From the NCBI RefSeq assembly GCF_000720425.1, contig NZ_JOAJ01000005.1, positions 627,681 through 691,680 of the forward strand: a stretch of DNA of 64,000 nt, read 5' to 3'. A program made the position numbers and the translations under genes. Below the pieces are notes generated by a model. That model saw only the letters and a list, made by a program, of their open reading frames with translations. It did not search any database and was not told the origin of the DNA. Shown in pieces: positions 17,902 to 26,413 of the stretch. Positions within the stretch are counted from its first letter, which is position 1, and every line of letters starts with the position of its first letter. The DNA comes from Nocardia rhamnosiphila NBRC 108938. Lineage in GTDB: Bacteria; Actinomycetota; Actinomycetes; Mycobacteriales; Mycobacteriaceae.

Positions 17902-18800
17902 GCAAGACGATCGGCTTCCTCGGCCTCGGCCATATGGGCGGCCCCATGGCGGCCAACCTGGTCAAGGCCGGGTACGACGTCCACGCGTTCGACCCCTCGC
18001 CCGCGGCACAGGAACAGGCCCGCGCCGACGGGGTCGCGCTGGTGGATTCCGGTGTGGCCGCGGCCACCGGTCGTGACATCGTGATCACCATGCTCACCAA
18101 CGGCAAGCTGGTGCGCACCGTGTACGACGAACTGCTGCCGGCCGCGAACCCGGGCACACTGTTCATCGACTGTTCGACCATCGATGTGGCCGACGCCCGG
18201 GCCGCGGCCGTTGCCGCGGCGGCGGCCGGGCACCGGGCCCTGGACGCGCCGGTCTCCGGTGGGGTTTCCGGCGCGGCCGCCGGAACGCTGACCTTCATGG
18301 TGGGCGGTGCGGATACCGATTTCGCCGAGGCGCTGCCGGTGCTCGAGGTGATGGGCGCCAAGGTGGTGCACACCGGTGCCGCCGGGAACGGGCAGGCCGC
18401 CAAGATCTGTAACAACATGATCCTCGGCATTTCCATGATCGGCCTGTCGGAAGCGCTGGTGCTGGGTGAGAAACTGGGCCTGAGCCATCAGGCGTTCTTC
18501 GATGTCGTCTCCACGGCCTCGGGGCAGAGTTGGTCGCTCACCACCTACTGCCCGGTTCCGGGCCCGGTGCCGACCAGCCCGGCGAACAACGACTACAAGC
18601 CGGGGTTCGCCACCGCGCTGATGAACAAGGATCTGGGGCTGGCGGTGGAGGCGTTGCGCGCCAACGGTGTCGAGGGCCGGATCGGGCAACTGGCCGCCGA
18701 AATCTATCGTGAGTTCAACGAGACCTCGGGCGACCGGGATTTCTCGGCCATCATCACCGACGTACGCGAACGCAGCGGCGGAACCGGTCCGGCCGAATAG
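17898..18800 (+). CDS. mmsB: 3-hydroxyisobutyrate dehydrogenase
   Basis: This 300-residue NAD(P)-dependent beta-hydroxyacid dehydrogenase oxidises 3-hydroxyisobutyrate to methylmalonate semialdehyde, the substrate of MmsA. The dinucleotide motif GFLGLGHMGGPMA is at 6-18, the substrate motif ALDAPVSGGVSGA follows, and the catalytic lysine is in NGQAAKICNNM. CCGGAGG precedes the ATG at 17898 by seven bases. The start overlaps the previous stop by four bases. It is the last gene of the mmsA operon and is followed by a strong hairpin. Confidence 0.94.
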   Translation: MSKTIGFLGLGHMGGPMAANLVKAGYDVHAFDPSPAAQEQARADGVALVDSGVAAATGRDIVITMLTNGKLVRTVYDELLPAANPGTLFIDCSTIDVADARAAAVAAAAAGHRALDAPVSGGVSGAAAGTLTFMVGGADTDFAEALPVLEVMGAKVVHTGAAGNGQAAKICNNMILGISMIGLSEALVLGEKLGLSHQAFFDVVSTASGQSWSLTTYCPVPGPVPTSPANNDYKPGFATALMNKDLGLAVEALRANGVEGRIGQLAAEIYREFNETSGDRDFSAIITDVRERSGGTGPAE

Positions 18801-18876
18801 CCGGTCCGGCGGAGCGCCGCATCTCACCGTCCACCGTGAGCCGGTAGCGGAGCCATGGGTCTGTCCCGTGGCGAAA

Positions 18877-18913
18877 CAGGGACCTGTCGTGTGACAAGCA
18901 CGGCAGGTCCCTG
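18877..18913 (+). terminator. Hairpin after the mmsA-mmsB operon
   Basis: Perfect 10 bp arms CAGGGACCTG and CAGGTCCCTG enclose a further CGTG/CACG pairing inside. There is no T tract, which is common for actinobacterial hairpin terminators. A 20 bp perfect GC palindrome lies just downstream at 18933-18952. The rest of the 348 bp gap up to the ESX-type locus shows no gene except the leader peptide at 19111. Confidence 0.55.
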
Positions 18914-19110
18914 CTCGTCGAGGCGGCGAATCCGGCCGGCCCGGGCCGGCCGCGCGGCTACAGCCACTGTTTCGGTTCGGCGGCGCGGCAGAACGGGGTC
19001 CGGCCGGAGGCCCATTCGCCGGGATCTCGTATGGAGTTCAAGGCAGCGCTACTGCCAGTTCAGCCGAATACGCTGAGATAGCACTGGTATCGGCCGTCAG
19101 GGAGGTAGCG

Positions 19111-19152
19111 GTGAGCCAGCAAGATCGAACTGTTGCGGCTTCGCCGGTATGA
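19111..19152 (+). CDS. Putative 13-aa leader peptide coupled to the next gene
   Basis: A GTG at 19111 sits four bases after a strong ribosome-binding site (GGGAGG at 19100-19105). It opens a 13-residue frame, MSQQDRTVAASPV, whose stop TGA (19150-19152) overlaps the ATG at 19149 of the large ESX-type gene. That large gene has no ribosome-binding site of its own. The simplest reading is a short leader that delivers ribosomes to the 1199-codon gene by termination-reinitiation. Confidence 0.5.
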   Translation: MSQQDRTVAASPV

Positions 19153-22100
19153 CGCTCTACCTACCCGAGGAGTTGCGCTGGCTCGGCTGGATCGCCGGGG
19201 CCCCGTGGCCGGACGGGGACGAAGACAAGGCCTGGGAGGTGGCCCGGGCCTGGGAGGAGGCGAGCAAGGAGCTCACCGCTCTGCTCGCCAAGATCGACGA
19301 GGCTCGTCAGGCGACCATGGCCGCGTATCCGGCGGGCGCCGCGCGTGAAGAGATGGGTGGGCGGTTCGACGAGCTGCGCACCGGCGAACACTCCTTGGAG
19401 CAGATCGCCGAATACATGATGACGCAATATGATTCGGCGTTCGATATGGGCACCGAGTTACAGGCCACCAAACTCACCATCATCCTGACGCTGTGCTGGC
19501 TGGCGATCGAGATCGCCTGGGCCTGGCTGTTCCCCCCGACCGCGCCCGCCGTCGAAGCGGCCGCGATCGTCTCGACACGCTCGGCTCTCAAGTTCATACA
19601 GGATTTCGTGCAGAAGACGATCACGAATATCGCGGCGCGAATGGGTGCGCCGAACTTGAAGCACAGTCCCTTCTGGAAAAACCTCGTCGGGGCAGGACGC
19701 ACTGCCCACTGGCCGACCGCGAAAGGCTGGGGTGTCTACATCTCCCGCGCCATCGAGGGCGCGGTGGTGCCGATGGCGATCAACGGCAGTGTTCAGGCCG
19801 GCCAGATAGGCCAGGGTAAGCGGCACGAGTTCAACGGTAAGGAGTTCGGCCTGAGCGCGCTGGGCGGTGCCGCCGGCGCGGTCCCCGCCCGCGAATTCGG
19901 CAAGTATCTAGGCGAATTCATCGACAAGGGACTCAACAAACTTCCCGCCAAAGTGGTGTACAACCCTGCCATGGGTGCGTTCCGCGGGATGTTCATCGGC
20001 GCCACCGCCGATGCCTTCGGCGCCATCTTCGGCAATCTCGCCACCGCGCTGGCCTCCGGCGCGGATTTCTCCGCCTTCGGCAACGCCGCCGGCTGGGTCG
20101 GCAATATCGCGCAGGGCGGGATAGTCGGCGGGGTGCGCGGCGGGGCGGCGTTCAACAGCTATATCCCGAAGGGGGCGGACGGGTTCAGCAACCCGGCCGG
20201 ATTCCGGAGCGACCACTGGCGGGGTTTCGCGTGGCGGCTGCCGAAGTACGAAGGGCCCGGGCTGTTCGCCCCTACCCCGACTCCTGCGCCGGAGAGCTCG
20301 GCCGGTAGCTCGAGCGACAGTTCCAGCACTGTGACGACTGCCTCTTCGACCAATATCCCGGCACCGCCGCCCGGTATGGCGCCGGATGACATCGCACTAC
20401 AGAACCTGAACTCGACTGCCGCACCGAACTCGGCCGGTGGGCCCACTTTCGGTTCAGGAGCCTCCGGTCACGGGCAGGCCGGCCTGGGTGGGCAGTTCTC
20501 TGGCGGTGATGGTCAGTACGGGGTCAACCAGCAGCCCACTCGCCTGCCGGGGGAATCCGGGACGTTCGGTCCCGCGGCATACGGTGGCGCTTCCGGCTCC
20601 CAAACCCCCGGTGGGTTCGGCAGTGAGGGTGGCAGCCAGGGCAATTACGGCGGCCGATACGGCGAGGGCGGTGGGGGCCGGTTCGGCAACGAGAGCAATG
20701 GTGGCTTCTACGGTGGCCGCGATGACGACAGCAGCATCTTCTACGGTGGCCGGGACGACGACAGCGTCTACTACGGCCGTGACGACGACAGCACCTACGG
20801 TGGCCGGGACGATGACAGCATCTTCGACGGTCGTGACAACGACAGCACCTATGGTGGCCGCGATGACGACAGCATCTTCTACGGTGGCCGGGACAACGAG
20901 CAAGGTTTCGTCGCCGGTGGGCGCTATGGGGGCTCGGGTGCGCCGTGGACATTCGTCGGCAACAGCGGGTCCATGCCGCAGCACGCCTGGTTCGGCGGTT
21001 CGGACGACGGTATTTCCATCCACAATGTGAGAGGCGACGTTTATATGTCGGGTGGTGCCGGTCCGCCCGGCACCGTATCCGGTGGGCAGTTCAGAACGGA
21101 TTCGCCGACGCTGGGCGGCGGCTACCAGGGGCAGCCGGGACCGTCGGCGGGCCAGCAGGGACCGGTGAATCCCACCTCGCAGCCATCGTCCGCGCAACAG
21201 CAGTTCTCGTCGCAGTCCCATCAGTCGCAGAATCAGCCGGCGGGGCCCGCGTCCCGTCAGCCGGTGCCGCAGCCGGGGCTGCACGACAATTCGTCGGCCA
21301 CTTCGATCGACTCCACTCCGATGACCGATCCCGATGCCTCGCCGGTACCGCCCGGCGGCAGGGACGATATCTTCGGCGGCCCGCTGGACGCCACGGGGCA
21401 GCCCCTTCGAACGGAATGGTTCGACACCGACTCCGACGCCACGTCGGTGACCAGTATCGAAACCGGATCGGATCTGCGGTCCGACAATGTTTCGCTGTCG
21501 GACTTTCCGCTGCCACCGGCCGGTATGTACGGCCCCACGACGACTCCGGGAATACCCGGGAGCAGCGACTGGGGGGCAGGCTCGCCGCGGCCCGCGCCGG
21601 GAATCAACCAACCCGGCCTGCCCGCGCCGGGCGCATCGCAATCCGGCCCGGCCAACTTCTCCCGCCCGTTCGGCCTAAACGGTCCGGCGGCCCCGCCGAC
21701 CAACTTCTCGCGTCCGTTCGGCGGGCAGAACCCGCCGGCTCCGCCTTCCCTGCAGCAGAACCCGCAGCAGCGACAGGAGGACAGCGACGCGGAGACAATC
21801 TTCGAGACTTCCTCGGACGGCTCGATATCGGAAGTCGGCTTCTCCGGAGGTCCGCTGGGGCAGCCGGGGCAGGCGCCGGGACTGTGGCAGCGGCCGCAGT
21901 TCAACCAGTCGGAGACCTCGTTCGAAACCTCGTCGGACAGTGCGTCGGTCTACAGCGCGGATTCCGCGGCGCAGGGTGGGGGCCCGCCGATCCAGTCGTT
22001 CTGGTCGGATACTACCTCGGACAGCGGCAGGCCGCCGTCCCAGTCGATGTGGTCGGACAACACCTCGGAGATGTCGTTCGGGTCGGAGCTCGCGCATCGG

Positions 22101-22748
22101 CTCGGCGTGCCACCCGGCTCCCGCGAAGCCTACGAGCTCTTCCGCGACAGGTACGCCGAGTCGAGGACCGAGCACCATGGGACCCACCACGGTGCCCACG
22201 CCATCAGCCATTCGCTGGGCGAAGGTAAGGATGTGCGCGGTAAACCGCGACCCCAGCGCTGGCCGATGCGGGTGCCGTACCCGATCCTCGAGTTCCGTGG
22301 CCCCGAGGTGGTGACCGACGGATGGCTGCCCGACGGTGCTGTTCCGAAGGGCGGCGACGACCCGGCGGATCCGGGGGGAGGACCGGCCGCGCCGGAGCCG
22401 ATCGTGAGTCCGGAGGCGGTGGTCGATCCCTCGGCAAGCATCGGGCCGGGGGCGGAGGTCCAGGCGGGCGCCACGGTGGGCAAGAGCGCCGAGATCGGCG
22501 CGGGCGCCATCATCCACGGGGGAGCGGCGGTGCAGGAGGGGGCCGTGGTGGGCGAGGGCGCGCAGATCCACGCGGGCGTCATCGTGCACCCGGGAGCCGT
22601 GGTGGGCGCGGGGGCCATAGTGAACGAAGGGGCGGTGATCCTGCCCGGCGCGGTGGTACCCGACGGCGCGACGGTGGCAGCGGGCGAAGTGGTCGGTGGG
22701 ACCCCGGGGACACAGTCCTCGGAAGTAGATGTGCCGTTCAGGTTGTAA
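19149..22748 (+). CDS. WXG100-like domain protein with low-complexity middle and C-terminal beta-helix repeats
   Basis: This is a 1199-residue protein, probably linked to type VII secretion. Residues 1-110 match the WXG100-like N-terminal domain of CpnT-type and polymorphic-toxin-like proteins (ELRWLGWIAGAPWPDGDED, then a long helix). A hydrophobic stretch near 117-140 and a Gly/Ala-rich helical region to about 355 follow. Residues 375-1000 are low complexity (Gly, Ser, Gln, Pro, acidic), with GGRDDDS tandem repeats at about 520-585 and acidic Ser/Thr segments such as SETSFETSSDSASVYS. A folded stretch near 1005-1075 (LGVPPGSREAYELFRDRY) precedes 16 regular hexapeptides at 1085-1180 (for example SIGPGA, EIGAGA, VILPGA), the pattern of a left-handed beta-helix. 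No known toxin domain is recognisable. Function unknown. Confidence 0.75.
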   Translation: MTLYLPEELRWLGWIAGAPWPDGDEDKAWEVARAWEEASKELTALLAKIDEARQATMAAYPAGAAREEMGGRFDELRTGEHSLEQIAEYMMTQYDSAFDMGTELQATKLTIILTLCWLAIEIAWAWLFPPTAPAVEAAAIVSTRSALKFIQDFVQKTITNIAARMGAPNLKHSPFWKNLVGAGRTAHWPTAKGWGVYISRAIEGAVVPMAINGSVQAGQIGQGKRHEFNGKEFGLSALGGAAGAVPAREFGKYLGEFIDKGLNKLPAKVVYNPAMGAFRGMFIGATADAFGAIFGNLATALASGADFSAFGNAAGWVGNIAQGGIVGGVRGGAAFNSYIPKGADGFSNPAGFRSDHWRGFAWRLPKYEGPGLFAPTPTPAPESSAGSSSDSSSTVTTASSTNIPAPPPGMAPDDIALQNLNSTAAPNSAGGPTFGSGASGHGQAGLGGQFSGGDGQYGVNQQPTRLPGESGTFGPAAYGGASGSQTPGGFGSEGGSQGNYGGRYGEGGGGRFGNESNGGFYGGRDDDSSIFYGGRDDDSVYYGRDDDSTYGGRDDDSIFDGRDNDSTYGGRDDDSIFYGGRDNEQGFVAGGRYGGSGAPWTFVGNSGSMPQHAWFGGSDDGISIHNVRGDVYMSGGAGPPGTVSGGQFRTDSPTLGGGYQGQPGPSAGQQGPVNPTSQPSSAQQQFSSQSHQSQNQPAGPASRQPVPQPGLHDNSSATSIDSTPMTDPDASPVPPGGRDDIFGGPLDATGQPLRTEWFDTDSDATSVTSIETGSDLRSDNVSLSDFPLPPAGMYGPTTTPGIPGSSDWGAGSPRPAPGINQPGLPAPGASQSGPANFSRPFGLNGPAAPPTNFSRPFGGQNPPAPPSLQQNPQQRQEDSDAETIFETSSDGSISEVGFSGGPLGQPGQAPGLWQRPQFNQSETSFETSSDSASVYSADSAAQGGGPPIQSFWSDTTSDSGRPPSQSMWSDNTSEMSFGSELAHRLGVPPGSREAYELFRDRYAESRTEHHGTHHGAHAISHSLGEGKDVRGKPRPQRWPMRVPYPILEFRGPEVVTDGWLPDGAVPKGGDDPADPGGGPAAPEPIVSPEAVVDPSASIGPGAEVQAGATVGKSAEIGAGAIIHGGAAVQEGAVVGEGAQIHAGVIVHPGAVVGAGAIVNEGAVILPGAVVPDGATVAAGEVVGGTPGTQSSEVDVPFRL
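20706..20904 (+). repeat. Intragenic tandem repeats encoding GGRDDDS units
   Basis: About seven imperfect units of 27-33 bp encode (F/Y)YGGRDDDS(I/T) variants inside the large WXG100-like gene. The unit length is always a multiple of three, so copy number can change without breaking the frame. The encoded segment is strongly acidic and Gly/Tyr-rich. Confidence 0.8.
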
Positions 22749-22782
22749 CGATCCGGCGGCACCCGGATGAGAGGTGAGGACG

Positions 22783-23103
22783 ATGGTGGATCGCGTAGAG
22801 GTGGATCCGGACGGGTTGGCGATCGCCGCGGGAATAGCGCAGGAGCTCGGCGATTCGATTCTGGGTGTCGGTAGCCGGTTGCGGGAGCGGCTCGGCGCAC
22901 TCGAGGACGAGCAGAACAGACAGCCGTGGGGTAACGATAGTTACGGCGAGAAGTTCGTCAACGGCAACAACAACGACGGTTACGGCACCTCCAAACCGAA
23001 CCTGCTCGACGGCGTCGACGGGATCGGCGGCACCTTTGTTGCCATCGCCACCGGTCAAACCGATGCTGTCAACGAGCTGCGCAGGATGGACGGGCAGGTC
23101 TGA
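22783..23103 (+). CDS. Small WXG100-like (ESX substrate type) protein
   Basis: This 106-residue protein has two helical halves around a central turn. The turn contains PWGNDSYGEKF, which resembles the W-G-(D/N)-D-x-(F/Y)-G-x-x-F motif of actinobacterial WXG100-type proteins encoded beside ESX substrates. The ATG at 22783 is chosen because GAGGTGAGGA lies just upstream; the GTG at 22774 lies inside that ribosome-binding site. It starts 34 bp after the large gene and probably lies in the same operon. It may partner either large substrate-like protein. Secretion itself is not shown. Confidence 0.7.
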   Translation: MVDRVEVDPDGLAIAAGIAQELGDSILGVGSRLRERLGALEDEQNRQPWGNDSYGEKFVNGNNNDGYGTSKPNLLDGVDGIGGTFVAIATGQTDAVNELRRMDGQV

Positions 23104-23308
23104 ACGGAGGCGGGCGGCCGTGTCCGCAGACCGGGACCTTTCGTCTATCAACTGCGCTCGATGGACAGCCGGTTCGGAGGCACGCCCGGGAGCTGGTATT
23201 ACACCGAATTCGCGTGCGCGCCATCGGGTATTCAACCTCTTGCGCTGTAATCCCCGGGGGTGGTCTTCGCGGAGGTCACTCCCGGACCGGAAGGACTGAG
23301 GTAGCACC

Positions 23309-23788
23309 GTGGTGAACGAACGCCTGCAGGAAGATATGGCGACCATGCTGTCGGGCTTGAGCCACCAGATGCGCAGTATCGCCGAGGTACAGAAAAAACG
23401 TTCCCTGCTCACCGCCACGGTTCTCGCCGAGGAGAAACGGATCGAGGTGACGGTGAACGCCGACGGTCTGCTCATCGACACCAAATTCGCCGACGACATC
23501 CTCGATCTGACGCCGGACGAGATCGCCGCGGCCATCACCAAGGCCGTGCAGGATGCCGCGGCGCAGGTGCAGCTGAGGGCCCGCGAACTGATGGAGCCGT
23601 TGCTGGCGCACCGGGATTCACTACCGAAGCTGTCCGAGATGATCGAGGGTGCGCCGGACCTGGCCGGACTGATACCCCAGCCGCTGGAAACACCGACCGT
23701 GTCGCCCGATTCGCCGGACTGGCCGGGGAACAAGCCGGAGGAGCCCGACGATCCGGGGCCGGCGTCCGTTGTCGCGGATCGAGACTGA
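23309..23788 (+). CDS. YbaB/EbfC-family protein (EspL-like)
   Basis: This 159-residue protein has a YbaB/EbfC-like core: an N-terminal helix (LQEDMATMLSGLSHQMRSIAEVQKKR), a three-strand sheet (TATVLAEEKRIEVTVNADGLL) and a C-terminal helix (TPDEIAAAITKAVQDAAAQVQ). A Pro/Asp/Glu-rich tail follows. YbaB-like proteins such as EspL occur in ESX-1-type loci of mycobacteria, where they act as cytosolic accessory factors; nucleoid binding is the ancestral activity. A GTG at 23309 or 23312 is the start. The 205 bp gap before it shows no clear gene. Confidence 0.7.
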   Translation: MVNERLQEDMATMLSGLSHQMRSIAEVQKKRSLLTATVLAEEKRIEVTVNADGLLIDTKFADDILDLTPDEIAAAITKAVQDAAAQVQLRARELMEPLLAHRDSLPKLSEMIEGAPDLAGLIPQPLETPTVSPDSPDWPGNKPEEPDDPGPASVVADRD

Positions 23789-23866
23789 CACCACGTGATC
23801 ACGCAGAGCCCGGTCGCGGTATCGCAGCAGGTTCCGGTCGACGGTTACGACGGAAAGTGAACGCTC

Positions 23867-26413
23867 ATGGCATTGGACCCGAACACGCTGACCGATCTCA
23901 CGACCCAAGCGAACGAGGGGCATCTGCAGTTCACCCCGAAGGACGCGATCACAGCGGCCCGGGCGGCCGCCGATCTGGTCGATGATCTGCGGGGTATGGC
24001 CAATGCCATCACCCAGCACAAGCTGGACATGCTGGATCCGGCGATGTTCGGGGCGCTGTCGTCCGGTAATCAGCTGGCTGGGGTGTACAGCAAGAAGGCC
24101 GGTCGCCTGTACGAGATCCTGCGCGAGCACGCCACGGTGCTCGAGGGTTTGACCCAGCTGTTCATTGCCGCAGGTAAGGCCTACGACGATGTCGATCAGG
24201 CGTCGAGCGACGAACTGGGCGCGATCAAGCCGGGCGAGGGCGCGGCGGAGTACAAGCCCGCGACAGTGGCCGACCCGATGGCACCACGGGACCCGACGCT
24301 CGTGTTCACCAACCAGAGTCCCGATATTCCGAGCGGTGTGAAGAACTACGGTGGCAACAAGGACCCGGGCGATGCCATCAAGGTCGAAGCCCAGGATGCG
24401 GTGTCCTGGCGGGAGATGTACGACCACGGCCAGTACATCGATGCACAGGCCGTGATGAACCGCTCGGCGACCTGGGGTTCGCTGGCGAGCGATCTGGGCT
24501 CCAAGTTGAACGGCTTGGTGGACAAGATTTTCCCGTTGGCCGAGTCGTGGAAGGGCGAGGGTTCGGCGGGCGCGCAGGAAGCGGTACGCAACTACCGCAA
24601 CGGCGTCCAGCCGCTGATCGACTCCATCGAGCAGGTACGCGACAATATGGCCTGGGCGGCCACCTTCTTGGCGTACACGAAGCCGCAGATGCCGGGTATC
24701 CCTACGGAGCCCGGCGGGTGTCACGAGCCGGACCTGGGGGATTACCGCTGGCGGCTCAACGAGTACTACCTCGAGCCGATGAAGGAAACGGTGAAGGTGA
24801 TGCCCGTACTGGACGGGCCCATCGCCAAGCCCGGGGGTGACGGTTCGGGTAGTGGGAGTGGGAGCGGCTCGGGGAGCGGTAGTGGGAGCGGCTCGGGGAG
24901 CGGTAGTGGGAGCGGCTCGGGTAGTGGGAGCGGCTCGGGGAGCGGCTCGGGCAGTGGAAGCGGAAGCTCCTATCAATCCGGCTACGAGGACGGTTACGCG
25001 GACGGCCTCGAAGACGGTCAGGGTAGTAACACGGGGTCCGGTAGCGGTGGTGGTCCCGGCAGCGGCGGACCGGAATACACCGGACAGAGCGGTTCGGGTG
25101 GCGGTCCCGGCGCCGGCCTGGGCAACGGGTCGAGGGGATCCAGCTCACCCATAACCGCAGGTTCGCGAGGCAGTGGGTCCGGTAGCGGCGGCGGACCGTC
25201 CGTACCGTCCATGCCCGAAACGGCGTCCGGTGGTCCGTCCATGCCGTCCATGCCCGAGAGAGCATCCTCGGGTGGTACCGGGTCCAGCGGTGGAAGCCCG
25301 GCCGGCGGCAGCGGCTCGAGCCCGAAAGGCGGCAGCAGCCCGGCCTACACCGGTCAGCAGCAGCAGTCCCCGACGCTCCCGACAATGCCTTCGGCCGAGG
25401 ATCTGCTGGGCAACAACAGCCCCGGCGAACAGGTCTCCAACGGGGGCCCCGGTTCGACCGGCGGGAACGGTCCGGGGTCGGAAGGCGGACCCGGCTCGGA
25501 CTCCACCGGCGGTGGCAACGAGATGCCGGAGAACCCCACGGCTGCGGATATCCTGAGCAAGCTCACCGGTATACCTACCTCCGAGCTGCCGGAGGCGCTG
25601 AAGAACCGGAAGATCACGGCCTCGGACGGTTCGGGCAAGCCGTCACTCGCGGACGCGCTCTCGCAGCTCACCGGTATCCCGCTGGACGAGATGCCCGAGG
25701 CGCTGAAGAACACCCCGCTCTCCTCGCTCTACGACGAGAATTCGCCCTACGGTTCGGCGGATACGCTGTTCGGCGACGACTCCGGCTCCGGGAGCGGTGA
25801 CGGTGCCGGTTCCGGCAGCGCGGGCGACCGCTTGGCCGGCCTGTTGGGCGGCGACGGCTCCGGCGGCAGTGGGAGCGGAGCCGGCAGTGGTGGCAGCCAG
25901 GACCCGCTGGGTCGGATCGCCAACCTGCTGACGCAGGGTATCCAGGCGTTCGCGCAACTCGGCAGCGGCCTTCCGGGAATGGACGAACTGGCTCGAATGC
26001 TGGATCCCAGCCAGATACAGCAGCATTTGCAGGGCATGCTGGATCCGGCCCGGGAGCAGCTCGACCAGTTGGCCGGTGCGCTGGGTGGTGGCGGTGCCGG
26101 TGCGGGCCTGCCGGGCGGCATCACTCCTCCGGAACCGCCGCTGTCGCCCTACCCCGAACCGCAGCAGGCGCAACTGTTCCCCCGGGCCGCGCTGGCCGGC
26201 CCCGGCTTGGACCCGGCCGGCCACTATCAATCGCCCACGGGTTCCTCCCAGCCGATGGGGGGAGCGCCGATGGGCGGTGCTCCGGGGGCGGGCGCCGCTA
26301 ACTCCGGCGGGCAGAACAACGACTACAAACCGTCGAAGTACCTGCAGGGCCGCGAGAACATGGAGGATGTCTTCGACATCCCGGACCGGGTGAAACCGGT
26401 GATCGAACCATGA
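23867..26413 (+). CDS. EspB-like PE/PPE-type protein with Gly-Ser tract
   Basis: This 848-residue probable type VII secretion substrate has residues 1-112 forming a PE/WXG-like helical hairpin. It ends in Y106-D-D-V-D110, a match to the YxxxD/E secretion motif. Residues 200-275 form a second helical, PPE-like domain with a W-x-G turn (SWKGEG). This two-part layout resembles EspB. Residues 326-368 are an almost pure Gly-Ser tract, followed by YEDGYADGLEDG and a long Gly/Ser/Pro-rich region. Near 560-615 a helix-forming unit occurs twice (LTGIPTSELPEALKN and LTGIPLDEMPEALKN). The stop overlaps the first EspG gene (ATGA), a usual pairing of substrate and chaperone. Confidence 0.75.
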   Translation: MALDPNTLTDLTTQANEGHLQFTPKDAITAARAAADLVDDLRGMANAITQHKLDMLDPAMFGALSSGNQLAGVYSKKAGRLYEILREHATVLEGLTQLFIAAGKAYDDVDQASSDELGAIKPGEGAAEYKPATVADPMAPRDPTLVFTNQSPDIPSGVKNYGGNKDPGDAIKVEAQDAVSWREMYDHGQYIDAQAVMNRSATWGSLASDLGSKLNGLVDKIFPLAESWKGEGSAGAQEAVRNYRNGVQPLIDSIEQVRDNMAWAATFLAYTKPQMPGIPTEPGGCHEPDLGDYRWRLNEYYLEPMKETVKVMPVLDGPIAKPGGDGSGSGSGSGSGSGSGSGSGSGSGSGSGSGSGSGSGSGSGSGSSYQSGYEDGYADGLEDGQGSNTGSGSGGGPGSGGPEYTGQSGSGGGPGAGLGNGSRGSSSPITAGSRGSGSGSGGGPSVPSMPETASGGPSMPSMPERASSGGTGSSGGSPAGGSGSSPKGGSSPAYTGQQQQSPTLPTMPSAEDLLGNNSPGEQVSNGGPGSTGGNGPGSEGGPGSDSTGGGNEMPENPTAADILSKLTGIPTSELPEALKNRKITASDGSGKPSLADALSQLTGIPLDEMPEALKNTPLSSLYDENSPYGSADTLFGDDSGSGSGDGAGSGSAGDRLAGLLGGDGSGGSGSGAGSGGSQDPLGRIANLLTQGIQAFAQLGSGLPGMDELARMLDPSQIQQHLQGMLDPAREQLDQLAGALGGGGAGAGLPGGITPPEPPLSPYPEPQQAQLFPRAALAGPGLDPAGHYQSPTGSSQPMGGAPMGGAPGAGAANSGGQNNDYKPSKYLQGRENMEDVFDIPDRVKPVIEP
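24842..24969 (+). repeat. Gly-Ser dipeptide-encoding simple repeat
   Basis: About 128 bp of mixed GGTAGT/GGGAGC/GGCTCG hexamers encode roughly 21 Gly-Ser pairs. They form a flexible linker between the helical domains and the C-terminal part of the EspB-like protein. Larger blocks such as AGTGGGAGCGGCTCGGGG recur, a sign of recent tandem expansion. Confidence 0.85.

Noticed and set aside
20524..21641. Minus-strand frames with His/Arg repeats opposite the giant WXG100-like gene
   Set aside because: They mirror the GGRDDDS repeats; no start signal or family was found.
23104..23308. Possible gene between the small WXG100-like and YbaB-like genes
   Set aside because: No frame with a start, ribosome-binding site and sensible composition; the open frame here is a shadow continuing from the neighbouring gene.
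20706..24969. Short repeated units as a possible CRISPR array
   Set aside because: Both repeat tracts are contiguous coding repeats (GGRDDDS and Gly-Ser) without unique spacers; no cas gene is near.
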